Notes under the pieces: model-generated
Seen by the model: only the letters and a program-made list of their open reading frames with translations
Database searches by the model: none
Told to the model about the DNA's origin: nothing
Made by a program: the position numbers and the translations under genes
Shown here: positions 1-9,334 of the stretch, in pieces
How positions within the stretch are numbered: the stretch's first letter is position 1
Layout: each line of letters starts with the position of its first letter
Origin: an uncultured Oscillibacter sp.
GTDB taxonomy: Bacteria > Bacillota > Clostridia > Oscillospirales > Oscillospiraceae
NCBI GenBank assembly: GCA_902476875.1
Contig: CABSFC010000036.1
Location: forward strand, 1 to 23,108
Length of the DNA: 23,108 nt
Direction of reading: 5' to 3'

Positions 1-28
1 CGCATACGCCGGGACCCGTCCAGTCCTT

Positions 29-2191
<2,163 letters not shown>

Positions 2192-2202
2192 ATTTGTTCC
2201 TT

Positions 2203-3546
2203 TCAGTTCCAAAAGCTGTGGGCAATTTCCGTCAGGGCGTCCGATCCCGGGGGCCGGTCCTGGGGAAGTGTTTCCAACTCGATGAAATATTTTACAAAAA
2301 AGTTCTCCACATCCGGGTCTCCATGCATCTCCGCCAGGACGCGGAACGATTCCTCCACTAGGCTGCTCCACTGGTACGGGAGGCCGGCGCAGCAGAGGGC
2401 CAGGTCCTTCAATCGGGGGCTGCCGCTGCCCCGCAGCAGCACCAGCGCCGCCCGGAGCTGGGGGCGGTATCGGAGGGGGTCCGCCAGCCAGCGCGCCAAA
2501 TCGCTGTCCGTTGGATAGCCGGGGAGCTCCGCCGCCGACACCACGGCGTATTCCCGCATGGTGGGATATCTGCCTCCGGCGGCGCGGTATCCGTCAGGCC
2601 ATTCCCGGTCGGCAAGGCGGCCTTCCGGAAGCTGCCTTTGAGAACCCTTCACGACATAGAACGGCTTCTGGGGCAGGTATTTGTTCGGATACGCCCCCGG
2701 CAGGTCCCGCGCCCGAACGTGAAACGGCCCAAACCATGCCGCCGTTGGCGTGGACACCGGCGGATAGCCGGGGACCTGGACCGGCTCATAGTCGTAGACA
2801 GCGGGCAGGATGGTCAGGCAGGGCATCATTCGGCCCAGCCGGGCGGCGGCAGCGGCCTTGTGGTGGCCGTCCAGCAGGATGGACAGCCCCTCCGCCACAT
2901 GCAGGGCCACGCCCCGGGGCGGCGGGCCGGCCTGTTGGAAGCGCTCCATATAGTATTCCACCCGCTTCTCGTCCAGCCGGGACCGGCGCTGGGAGGGATA
3001 CAGGAACACCGGCGCGCTGTCCGGATACTCGTATTCGTAATCGTCGTCCAGCAGCTGGACCACCGCCGTGGCGGGGGCGTCGGTCAGGCCGTCGGGCACG
3101 TCCCAGAAGAAATGTCCGCCGCCGTCGGCGGGATAGGCCTTCCCATCCGACAGGACGTACAGGCCCCGCTCCAACAGGCCCAGCAGGGGCGTCAGGGCCG
3201 GGATGGCGTCATCCAGGCGGGCAAATCCGCCGTTCAGCGTGTCCCGCACTGTTTCCAGTTCCGGGCAATCCGCCGTGTCCAGGCCCCAGCCGGTGGAGAG
3301 CATACTCTCACAGGTGGGGCAGCCGGGGTCGTCCCGGGACAGCAGAGGCGTGCCCCGCAGCGTCAGGCGGGAGAGATACCTCGTTCCCCAGTAGTTATCC
3401 GTCCGCTCCCCGCGCCCTTCCCAGCGGAGGGAGCCGCTGCCCTTCACATGGAGCAGCCGGGCCTGCCGGCACCAGGGCATGGTCAGGACATCCAGGTGGT
3501 TCGGGAAAACTTTTACCGTCTCCCGCTTCTGCCAAGGAAACCGCAT
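2203..3546 (-). CDS. Uncharacterised protein with ParB/sulfiredoxin-like motif
   Basis: I do not recognise this 447-aa protein as a named family. It has no signal peptide or membrane segment. A CPTC pair is at residues 76-79. The clearest motif is at 225-238 (LDGHHKAAAAARLG), followed by the beta-strand-like MMPCLTI and preceded by a helix and strand (RVEYYMERF, GVALHVAEG). That order resembles ParB/Srx-fold domains, where a DGHHR-like motif binds nucleotide. The C-terminal 100 residues look helical. The ATG at 3546 is chosen over one 28 codons upstream because AGGAGG lies 6 nt before it and because the extension would run through a hairpin. It is followed 11 nt later by tex. The ParB-like reading is inference from one motif; function is unknown. 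Confidence 0.8.
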   Translation of the reverse strand: MRFPWQKRETVKVFPNHLDVLTMPWCRQARLLHVKGSGSLRWEGRGERTDNYWGTRYLSRLTLRGTPLLSRDDPGCPTCESMLSTGWGLDTADCPELETVRDTLNGGFARLDDAIPALTPLLGLLERGLYVLSDGKAYPADGGGHFFWDVPDGLTDAPATAVVQLLDDDYEYEYPDSAPVFLYPSQRRSRLDEKRVEYYMERFQQAGPPPRGVALHVAEGLSILLDGHHKAAAAARLGRMMPCLTILPAVYDYEPVQVPGYPPVSTPTAAWFGPFHVRARDLPGAYPNKYLPQKPFYVVKGSQRQLPEGRLADREWPDGYRAAGGRYPTMREYAVVSAAELPGYPTDSDLARWLADPLRYRPQLRAALVLLRGSGSPRLKDLALCCAGLPYQWSSLVEESFRVLAEMHGDPDVENFFVKYFIELETLPQDRPPGSDALTEIAHSFWN

Positions 3547-3559
3547 AGCCTGCCTCCTG

Positions 3560-3595
3560 AAAAAGCAGGGCAAGCGCGCCGACCCTGCCCTGCTT
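3560..3595 (-). terminator. Intrinsic terminator/attenuator after the DUF1846 gene
   Basis: On the minus strand a perfect 10-bp stem (AAGCAGGGCA with TGCCCTGCTT, 13-nt loop) is followed by five T. It ends the DUF1846 transcript, but the T run stops one base before the AGGAGG of the next gene. There is therefore no room for a promoter between them, and the downstream gene must rely on read-through or on a start within or upstream of the hairpin. Confidence 0.8.
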
Positions 3596-3601
3596 CTGCA
3601 T

Positions 3602-5086
3602 TTATTTATGATAAAGCCGCTTTGTCTCATACTGGGGCTCGCAGCTGACGTTGACGCCCAGGCGTTTCAGCAGCTTGTCGTCCACGTCGCTGAGGACCAC
3701 GGAGAAGTGGGCGTCGCAGCCCCGGAGCTTGGGCAGCTGCTGCTGGGCCATCTCCGCCAGGGGGTTGGTCAGGGCGGAGATGGTCAGGGCCATCAGCACC
3801 TCGTCCGTGTGAAGGCGGGGATTCCGGTGGCCCAGATAGCGGGTCTTCAGGTCGCACACCGGCTCCAGCACCTGGGCGGAGATCAGCTCGAAGTGGTCGT
3901 CGATGCCGCCCACGGCCTTCAGCGCGTTCAGCAGCAGGGCCGAGGCGGCCCCCAGGGTGTCGGAGGTCTTGCCGGTGACCACCCGGCCGTCGGGCAGGAC
4001 CATGGCCCCGGCGGGGCCGTTGGTGGTCTCCGCCTTCAAAAGCGCCGCGGACACCGCCGGGCAGATCTCCGGCGTAACGCCGCCCTGCTGCATCACCAGC
4101 TCCAGCTTGCGCACCGGCTCGTCCCCGGCCCGGCCCTGGAGCCGCTCCACACAGGCGGTGTAGTAGCGGCGCAGGATCTCCCGCCGGGAGGCGGCGCAGC
4201 AGACGTCGTCGTCCACGATGCAGTTGCCCGCCATGTTCACGCCCATGTCGGTGGGGGACCTGTAGGGGGACTTGCCCTGGATCTTCTCAAAGATGGCGTT
4301 CAGCACCGGGAAGATCTCCACGTCCCGGTTGTAGTTGACGGCGGTCTTGCCGTATGCCTCCAGGTGGAAGGGGTCGATCATGTTCACATCGTTCAGATCC
4401 GCCGTGGCGGCCTCATAGGCCAGGTTCACCGGGTGCTTCAGCGGCAGGTTCCAGATGGGGAAGGTCTCAAACTTGGCGTAGCCCGCGGAGATGCCCCGCT
4501 TGTCGTCGTGGTACAGCTGGCTCAGGCAGGTGGCCATCTTGCCGCTGCCGGGGCCGGGGGCCGTCACCACCACCAGGGAGCGGGTGGTCTCGATGTAGTC
4601 GTTCTTCCCCAGCCCCTCGTCGCTGACGATGTAGGGGATGTCGGAGGGGTAGCCGGGGATGGGATAGTGGCGGTAGCAGCGGATACCCAGGGCCTTCAGG
4701 CGCTTCAAAAACGCGTCCGCCGCCGCCTGGCCGCTGTAGCGGGTCAGCACCACGCTGCCCACGTACAGGTCCAGCCCCCGGAAGATGTCGATCAGCCGCA
4801 GCACGTCGTCGTCATAGGTGATGCCAAGGTCGCCCCGGACCTTGTTCTTCTCAATGTCTGCGGCGTTGATGGCGATGACGATCTCCACATCCTCTTTCAG
4901 CTGCTGGAGCATACGGATCTTGCTGTCCGGCTCAAAGCCCGGCAGGACCCGGGAGGCGTGGTAGTCGTCGAACAGCTTGCCGCCGAACTCCAGGTACAGC
5001 TTTCCGCCGAACTGGTCGATGCGCTTTTTGATCTGCTCCGACTGGGTGGTCAGGTATTTCTGGTTGTCAAATCCAATGGCTGTCAT
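3602..5086 (-). CDS. DUF1846 domain-containing protein
   Basis: A 494-aa soluble protein matching the DUF1846 family over its whole length. Recognisable stretches are the N-terminus MTAIGFDNQKYLTTQSEQI, then FGGKLYLEFGGKLFDDYHA, the glycine-rich VTAPGPGSGKMATCLSQLYHD, and SPTDMGVNMAGNCIVDD. The family is conserved in Firmicutes and structurally known, but has no firm biochemical role. The GPGSGK stretch is P-loop-like; I do not claim NTPase activity from it. The frame is open 56 codons upstream, but the ATG at 5086 has an AGGGGAA ribosome binding site and sits about 37 nt downstream of a plausible promoter start. It is divergent from the methyltransferase gene and is followed by a terminator-like hairpin. 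Confidence 0.93.
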   Translation of the reverse strand: MTAIGFDNQKYLTTQSEQIKKRIDQFGGKLYLEFGGKLFDDYHASRVLPGFEPDSKIRMLQQLKEDVEIVIAINAADIEKNKVRGDLGITYDDDVLRLIDIFRGLDLYVGSVVLTRYSGQAAADAFLKRLKALGIRCYRHYPIPGYPSDIPYIVSDEGLGKNDYIETTRSLVVVTAPGPGSGKMATCLSQLYHDDKRGISAGYAKFETFPIWNLPLKHPVNLAYEAATADLNDVNMIDPFHLEAYGKTAVNYNRDVEIFPVLNAIFEKIQGKSPYRSPTDMGVNMAGNCIVDDDVCCAASRREILRRYYTACVERLQGRAGDEPVRKLELVMQQGGVTPEICPAVSAALLKAETTNGPAGAMVLPDGRVVTGKTSDTLGAASALLLNALKAVGGIDDHFELISAQVLEPVCDLKTRYLGHRNPRLHTDEVLMALTISALTNPLAEMAQQQLPKLRGCDAHFSVVLSDVDDKLLKRLGVNVSCEPQYETKRLYHK

Positions 5087-5129
5087 ATCGTGCGTTCCCC
5101 TTTTCCCTGTTCTTTCAAAATCCGGGGAC

Positions 5130-5158
5130 AGTATATCATAAGCTGTCGGATTTTGGAA
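5130..5158 (-). promoter_or_regulatory. Putative promoter of the DUF1846 gene
   Basis: On the minus strand a TATACT -10 (5130-5135) lies 17 bp from a weak -35 TTCCAA (5153-5158). The predicted start is about 37 nt before the ATG. The -10 is good and the -35 poor, so this is tentative. Confidence 0.4.
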
Positions 5159-5210
5159 GTAAAAAACGCCGTCTTTTTCCTTTCGCCGCCCGCCGGATAC
5201 GCCCGTCGGC

Positions 5211-5239
5211 TTGCAAAGGCCCCGCTCCTGTGCTATCAT
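5211..5239 (+). promoter_or_regulatory. Putative promoter of the methyltransferase gene
   Basis: TTGCAA (5211-5216) and TATCAT (5234-5239) are separated by 17 bp. The predicted start is about 23 nt before the GTG start codon. It is divergent from the DUF1846 promoter. Confidence 0.5.
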
Positions 5240-5268
5240 CAGCGTAACTGACACATGGGGGTATCACC

Positions 5269-6024
5269 GTGGACAACACAGAGCGATTCACCGGGCGGCA
5301 CCTGGATTACGCGGCGTCCCGCCCCTCCTATCCGGCGGCTGTGACAGATCATCTCCGGGAGCTGTACGCGCCGCCCCGGGCCTTTACGGCGGCGGACGTG
5401 GGCTCCGGCACGGGCAAGCTGTCCGCCCAGCTTTTGAAAGCGGGCTTCACCGTGTACGGCGTGGAGCCCAACGGAAACATGCGCCGCACCGCCGAGGCCC
5501 TTCTCGGCGCCGATCCCCATTTCACCTCTGTGGATGGCTCCGACAGGCACACCGGCCTGGCGGACCGGTCCGTGGACTTCATCACCGCCGCCCAGGCCTT
5601 CCACTGGTTCGACGGCCCGGCCTTCCGGGCAGAGTGCCTGCGGGTCCTGCGCCCCGGTGGGCGGGTATTTCTGATCTGGAATGTCCGCGCCAGTGCGCCC
5701 CTGAACCAGGAGCTGGCCCAAATATTCCGGGAATACTGCCCAGATTTCAAGGGCTTCAGCGGCGGCATCACTGAGGACGACCCGCGCATCCGTTCATTTT
5801 TCCAGGAGCGGTATGAAAAGCTGCGGTTCCCCAATCCCCTGACCTTCGACCGGGAGCGGTTCCTGCGGCGGAGCTTCTCCGGCTCCTACTCCCTGCCGGA
5901 GTCCCATACGGACTACCCTGCCTACTGCCGGGCGCTGGAAGCGTTTTTCGACCGCCATGCGCGAAACGGCGTTCTGGAACAGCCCAATGAGACCCTGGTC
6001 TATCAGGGAGCGCTTCTGGCGTGA
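5269..6024 (+). CDS. Class I SAM-dependent methyltransferase
   Basis: A 251-aa soluble methyltransferase of the Rossmann-fold class I type. Motif I is AADVGSGTGK at about residues 41-50; the acidic residue closing strand 2 is in YGVEPNGNM at about 63-70; and the post-motif DRSVDFITAAQAFHWFD is typical of UbiE/trans-aconitate-type methyltransferases, ahead of LRPGGRVFLIWN. The N-terminal YAASRPSYP is also common in this subgroup. The acceptor substrate cannot be deduced. The GTG at 5269 is preferred because GGGGG lies 7 nt upstream and no ATG fits this frame nearby. It is a single-gene unit with its own promoter; no convincing terminator follows. Confidence 0.88.
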   Translation: MDNTERFTGRHLDYAASRPSYPAAVTDHLRELYAPPRAFTAADVGSGTGKLSAQLLKAGFTVYGVEPNGNMRRTAEALLGADPHFTSVDGSDRHTGLADRSVDFITAAQAFHWFDGPAFRAECLRVLRPGGRVFLIWNVRASAPLNQELAQIFREYCPDFKGFSGGITEDDPRIRSFFQERYEKLRFPNPLTFDRERFLRRSFSGSYSLPESHTDYPAYCRALEAFFDRHARNGVLEQPNETLVYQGALLA

Positions 6025-6089
6025 GCGGCGCTCCGCCGAAAAAGGTCAACCTATTAGGGAAATTTATCTTTGATATAACAAGTTTGCTC

Positions 6090-6118
6090 TTTACTTATGG
6101 AAAAACTGTCGATATAAT
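6090..6118 (+). promoter_or_regulatory. purA promoter
   Basis: A consensus TATAAT (6113-6118) lies 17 bp from TTTACT (6090-6095) in an AT-rich stretch. The predicted start at about 6124-6126 falls at the foot of the hairpin at 6123-6148. Confidence 0.65.
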
Positions 6119-6122
6119 AGAC

Positions 6123-6148
6123 AAGGTTGGGCATTTCTGCCCGGCCTT
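6123..6148 (+). promoter_or_regulatory. 5' leader hairpin of purA
   Basis: AAGGTTGGGCA pairs with TGCCCGGCCTT around a TTTC loop. This gives 11 bp including two U-G pairs, right at the predicted 5' end of the transcript. There is no T run, so it is not a terminator. It may protect the mRNA end or bind a regulator. It does not resemble a purine riboswitch. Confidence 0.5.
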
Positions 6149-6183
6149 CCAAACGTAAAATAAAACCGGGAGGTTTTTTGATT

Positions 6184-7458
6184 ATGTCGAATTGCGCCAT
6201 CGTAGGCATCAACTGGGGCGACGAGGGCAAGGGCCGCATGGTGGACCTGCTGACGTGCGACTATGACGTGGTCGTCCGCTATCAGGGCGGCGGCAACGCC
6301 GGTCACACCGTCGTCAACGACAAGGGCAAATTCGCCCTGCACCTGCTGCCCTCCGGCATCTTCCGGGACGGCGTGGTCAATATTCTGGGCAACGGCGTGG
6401 CCCTGGACTGCGAAAGCCTGTGGACCGAGATGCAGGATGTCATCGCCAAGGGCGTGGCCATCACCCCGGAGAATCTGAAGATCAGCGACCGGGCCTCCCT
6501 GCTGCTGCCCTGGCACCGGGATCTGGACGGCCTGGAGGAGCAGCGCCTTGCCGACAAGAAGTACGGCTCCACCAAGCAGGGCATCGCCCCCTTCTACTCC
6601 GACAAGTACCAGAAGAAGACCGTCATGGCCGGCGAGCTGCTGTATCCGGACAAGCTCTGGGCCCATCTGGAGGGCATCCTGGAGTGGAAGAATCTGACGC
6701 TGGAGCGGGTCTACGGCGCCAGGACCTACACCATGGAGGATCTGAAAGCCTGGGTGGCGGACTTCGGCGAGAAGATCAGACCCTTTATCTGCGACACCGG
6801 CGCGTTTTTGCGTCAGGCGGAGCGCGATGGCAAGAACATCCTGTTCGAGGCCCAGCTGGGTTCCCTCCGGGACCTGGATTACGGCATCTATCCCATGACC
6901 ACCTCCTCCAACGCCATCGCCGCCTATGCCCCCGTGGGCTCCGGCCTGCCCAGCGCCAGGATCGACAAGATCGTGGGCGTGGTGAAAGCCTACTCCTCCT
7001 GCGTGGGCGAGGGCCCCTTCACCTGCGAGTGGTTCGGCGAGGAGGCCGAGAAGCTCCGGGAGGCCGGCGGCGAATACGGCGCCAAGACCGGACGGCCCCG
7101 CCGGGTGGGCCCCATCGACATCGTGGCCACCCGCTATGGCGTTCAGTGCCAGGGCGCCACGGACATCGCCCTGACCAAACTGGACGTGCTGAGCTACATG
7201 GACAAGATCCCCGTCTGCGCCCACTACACCCTGAACGGCCAGCAGATCGACTACTTCCCCTTCCCCGCCGTGCTGCCCGACGCCAGGCCCGTTATGGAGT
7301 ACATGGACGGCTGGCAGTGCGACATCTCCGGCGTCCGCAAGTGGGAGGACCTGCCCGAGGCCGCCCGGAAGTACGTGGAGTACGTGGAGCGGGAGATCGG
7401 CTGCCGCATCACCTACGTGTCCGTCGGGCCGGAGCGGGACAGCATCATCATCCGGTAA
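6184..7458 (+). CDS. purA: Adenylosuccinate synthetase
   Basis: A cytoplasmic enzyme that joins IMP and aspartate with GTP to give adenylosuccinate, the first committed step to AMP. At 424 aa it is close to normal length. Visible motifs: GDEGKG at 12-17 (GTP loop), YQGGGNAGHT, GSTKQGIAP in the IMP-binding region, TTSSN, KTGRPRRVG, ALTKLDVL and the C-terminal SVGPERD. It is a divergent form: the usual FEGAQG reads FEAQLG, RRVGWFD reads RRVGPID, and the NNAGH loop is GNAGH. The ATG at 6184 is chosen because GGGAGG lies 10 nt upstream; an earlier in-frame ATG lies inside the leader hairpin. purB follows after a small ORF, so the two AMP-branch enzymes are neighbours. Confidence 0.95.
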   Translation: MSNCAIVGINWGDEGKGRMVDLLTCDYDVVVRYQGGGNAGHTVVNDKGKFALHLLPSGIFRDGVVNILGNGVALDCESLWTEMQDVIAKGVAITPENLKISDRASLLLPWHRDLDGLEEQRLADKKYGSTKQGIAPFYSDKYQKKTVMAGELLYPDKLWAHLEGILEWKNLTLERVYGARTYTMEDLKAWVADFGEKIRPFICDTGAFLRQAERDGKNILFEAQLGSLRDLDYGIYPMTTSSNAIAAYAPVGSGLPSARIDKIVGVVKAYSSCVGEGPFTCEWFGEEAEKLREAGGEYGAKTGRPRRVGPIDIVATRYGVQCQGATDIALTKLDVLSYMDKIPVCAHYTLNGQQIDYFPFPAVLPDARPVMEYMDGWQCDISGVRKWEDLPEAARKYVEYVEREIGCRITYVSVGPERDSIIIR

Positions 7459-7470
7459 GCGGAAACGCAT

Positions 7471-7659
7471 ATGCTGTATATGATTTTCGGGCTGCTCTCC
7501 ATGCTGGGTGCCATCTGCGTACCGTTTCTCCTATATGGCCTGGTCAAAAAAGCGGTGGAGCGCCGCCCCGCTGCCGTGGAATGTGTGCTGCTGGCTCTGT
7601 TTGGGCTGTCTTTTTGCCTGTGGCTCCTGTCCGTGTTTGGAACGTTGCCGTCAGCATGA
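7471..7659 (+). CDS. Small two-helix membrane protein, unknown function
   Basis: A 62-aa ORF starting 12 nt after the purA stop. It encodes two hydrophobic helices (about residues 3-23 and 37-58) joined by a short basic loop (KKAVERRP). I recognise no family. The ribosome binding site is weak (GGAAA), which argues for low expression or a false ORF. The composition is sensible for a membrane protein and the frame fills most of the gap between purA and purB. Confidence 0.5.
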   Translation: MLYMIFGLLSMLGAICVPFLLYGLVKKAVERRPAAVECVLLALFGLSFCLWLLSVFGTLPSA

Positions 7660-7695
7660 CCCCTTTTCACTCCTGGCAAAAATTCTCTAAACACA

Positions 7696-7727
7696 AAGGA
7701 GGCGCCAAAAGGCGTCTCCTTACTTTT
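7696..7727 (+). terminator. Terminator-like hairpin between the small ORF and purB
   Basis: AAGGAGGCGCC pairs with GGCGTCTCCTT (11 bp with one G-U, AAAA loop) and is followed by ACTTTT. The T run is short and broken, so termination may be partial. The purB start lies 30 nt further on with no room for a full promoter between them. Confidence 0.6.
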
Positions 7728-7751
7728 AAGACAAAGAAAGGTTGACCTCCC

Positions 7752-9170
7752 ATGAGTAAAGATCGTTATGAATCCCCGCTGGCGTCCCGTTACGCCTCTC
7801 CCTTCATGCTGCACCTGTTCTCCGCCGACATGCGCATCCAGACCTGGCGCCGCCTGTGGGTGGCCCTGGCCCGGGCGGAGCACAACCTGGGCCTGCCTGT
7901 CACCGGTGAGCAGGTGGCGGAGCTGGAGGCCCACCTGACCGACATCGACTACGACATGGCCGCCGCGCGGGAGAAGGAAGTCCGCCACGACGTCATGGCC
8001 CATGTGTACACCTACGGCAAGGCCGCGCCCTCCGCCGCGGGCATCATCCACCTGGGGGCCACATCCTGCTATGTCACCGACAACGCCGACCTCATTATCT
8101 ACCGGGAGGGCCTGCGGTATCTGCGGGGCCAGCTGCTCGCCGTGCTGGCGAATCTCGCCAAGTTCGCGGACCAGTACAAGGCAACCCCCACCCTGGGCTA
8201 CACCCACTATCAGCCCGCCCAGCTGGTGACGGTGGGCAAGCGGGCCACCCTCTGGATGCAGGATTTGCTTGCTGATCTGGAGGAGCTGGACTTCGTGCTT
8301 GCCAACATGAAGTTCCTGGGCTGCCGGGGCACCACCGGCACCGAGGCCAGCTTCATGGACCTGTTCGAGGGCGACGGCGCGAAGATCGACGAGATGAACC
8401 GGCAGATCAGCGCCGAGTTCGGCTTTGACAAGTGCTTCCCCGTCTGCGGCCAGACCTATCCCCGGAAGGTGGACAGCCGCATCCTGAATGTCTTAAGCTC
8501 CATCGCCCAGAGCTGCTACCGGATGGCCAACGACATCCGCCTGTTGCAGCACGACCGCCAGGTGGAGGAGCCCTTTGAGAAAAACCAGATCGGCTCCTCC
8601 GCCATGGCCTACAAGCGGAACCCCATGCGGTCCGAGCGCATCTGCTCCCTCAGCCGCTACCTGATGGCCGACGCCATGAACGCCCCCATGACCGCCTCCG
8701 TCCAGTGGCTGGAGCGGACGCTGGACGACTCCGCCAACCGGCGCATCTCCATGCCCGAGGGCTTTTTGTGCGCCGACGCCATCCTGCGCCTTGCCCAGAA
8801 CGTCACCGACGGGCTGCATGTGAATGAAAAGGTCGTGGACCGGACCTGCCGGGAGTACCTCCCCTTCATCGCCACGGAGAACCTGATGATGGAGGGCGTG
8901 AAGCGGGGCGGCGACCGGCAGGAGCTGCACGAGATCATCCGCACCCGCTCCATGGCAGCCACCGCCCGGATGAAGGAGGGCGAGTCCTGCGACCTGCTGA
9001 GCCGTCTGGCGGCGGAGCCCGCCTTCGGCATGACCGAGGACGAGATGGCCGCCGTGCTGGACCCGAAGCTGTACATCGGCCGGTGCCCCCAGCAGGTGGA
9101 GGCGTTCCTCCGGCAGGTGGAGCCGCTGCTGGCGGAGGCCAGCGGCGAAAAGCCGGAGATCAACCTGTGA
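7752..9170 (+). CDS. purB: Adenylosuccinate lyase
   Basis: A 472-aa cytoplasmic fumarase/aspartase-superfamily lyase. It cleaves adenylosuccinate to AMP and fumarate, and also SAICAR to AICAR in the main purine pathway. The signature loop is SSAMAYKRNPMRSE; KEVRHDVMAHV and GATSCYVTDN carry the other conserved active-site segments, together with YTHYQPAQ and GCRGTTGTEASF. The ATG at 7752 begins MSKDRYESPLASRYAS, typical of clostridial PurB. AAAGG lies upstream with a longish spacer. Product and substrate are linked to purA just upstream. It ends before a strong terminator. Confidence 0.96.
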   Translation: MSKDRYESPLASRYASPFMLHLFSADMRIQTWRRLWVALARAEHNLGLPVTGEQVAELEAHLTDIDYDMAAAREKEVRHDVMAHVYTYGKAAPSAAGIIHLGATSCYVTDNADLIIYREGLRYLRGQLLAVLANLAKFADQYKATPTLGYTHYQPAQLVTVGKRATLWMQDLLADLEELDFVLANMKFLGCRGTTGTEASFMDLFEGDGAKIDEMNRQISAEFGFDKCFPVCGQTYPRKVDSRILNVLSSIAQSCYRMANDIRLLQHDRQVEEPFEKNQIGSSAMAYKRNPMRSERICSLSRYLMADAMNAPMTASVQWLERTLDDSANRRISMPEGFLCADAILRLAQNVTDGLHVNEKVVDRTCREYLPFIATENLMMEGVKRGGDRQELHEIIRTRSMAATARMKEGESCDLLSRLAAEPAFGMTEDEMAAVLDPKLYIGRCPQQVEAFLRQVEPLLAEASGEKPEINL

Positions 9171-9190
9171 CAACCGAGCCCCAATCAGGA

Positions 9191-9216
9191 GGCGGGGCCC
9201 CGCGGCCCCGCCTTTT
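9191..9216 (+). terminator. Intrinsic terminator after purB
   Basis: A perfect 9-bp stem, GGCGGGGCC with GGCCCCGCC around a 4-nt loop, is followed by TTTT. Confidence 0.85.
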
Positions 9217-9244
9217 CCGGCGCCTCCGCCCTTGGGCGGATGTC

Positions 9245-9273
9245 TTGAAAGACGCCATGGGATGTGTTAAGAT
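9245..9273 (+). promoter_or_regulatory. Promoter of the MATE transporter gene
   Basis: TTGAAA (9245-9250), a 17-bp spacer, and TAAGAT (9268-9273). The predicted start near 9280 makes the ATG at 9284 an unlikely start codon and supports the ATG at 9335. Confidence 0.55.
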
Positions 9274-9334
9274 ATCGTAAAGGATGCAAGCGCATCCAGA
9301 GTTTACGCCAGATGCGGAAAAGCAGAGGGGCCTC

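Noticed and set aside
2192..2371. 60-residue N-terminal extension of Tex
   Set aside because: It lies inside the upstream gene, is out of character for Tex, and the ATG at 2191 has its own ribosome binding site and the normal Tex N-terminus.
3479..5251. 590-codon open frame on the plus strand
   Set aside because: It is the antisense shadow of the DUF1846 gene; composition is His/Val/Gln-rich nonsense and no ribosome binding site is present.
6026..6038. Terminator after the methyltransferase gene
   Set aside because: Only a 5-bp CGGCG-CTC-CGCCG stem with no T run.
6061..6183. Purine riboswitch in the purA leader
   Set aside because: The leader is too short and has a single hairpin; the three-way junction and its conserved loops are absent.
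6091..7470. 459-codon open frame on the minus strand opposite purA
   Set aside because: A shadow of a clear purA; low-complexity Gly/Ala/Val composition typical of antisense GC-rich DNA.
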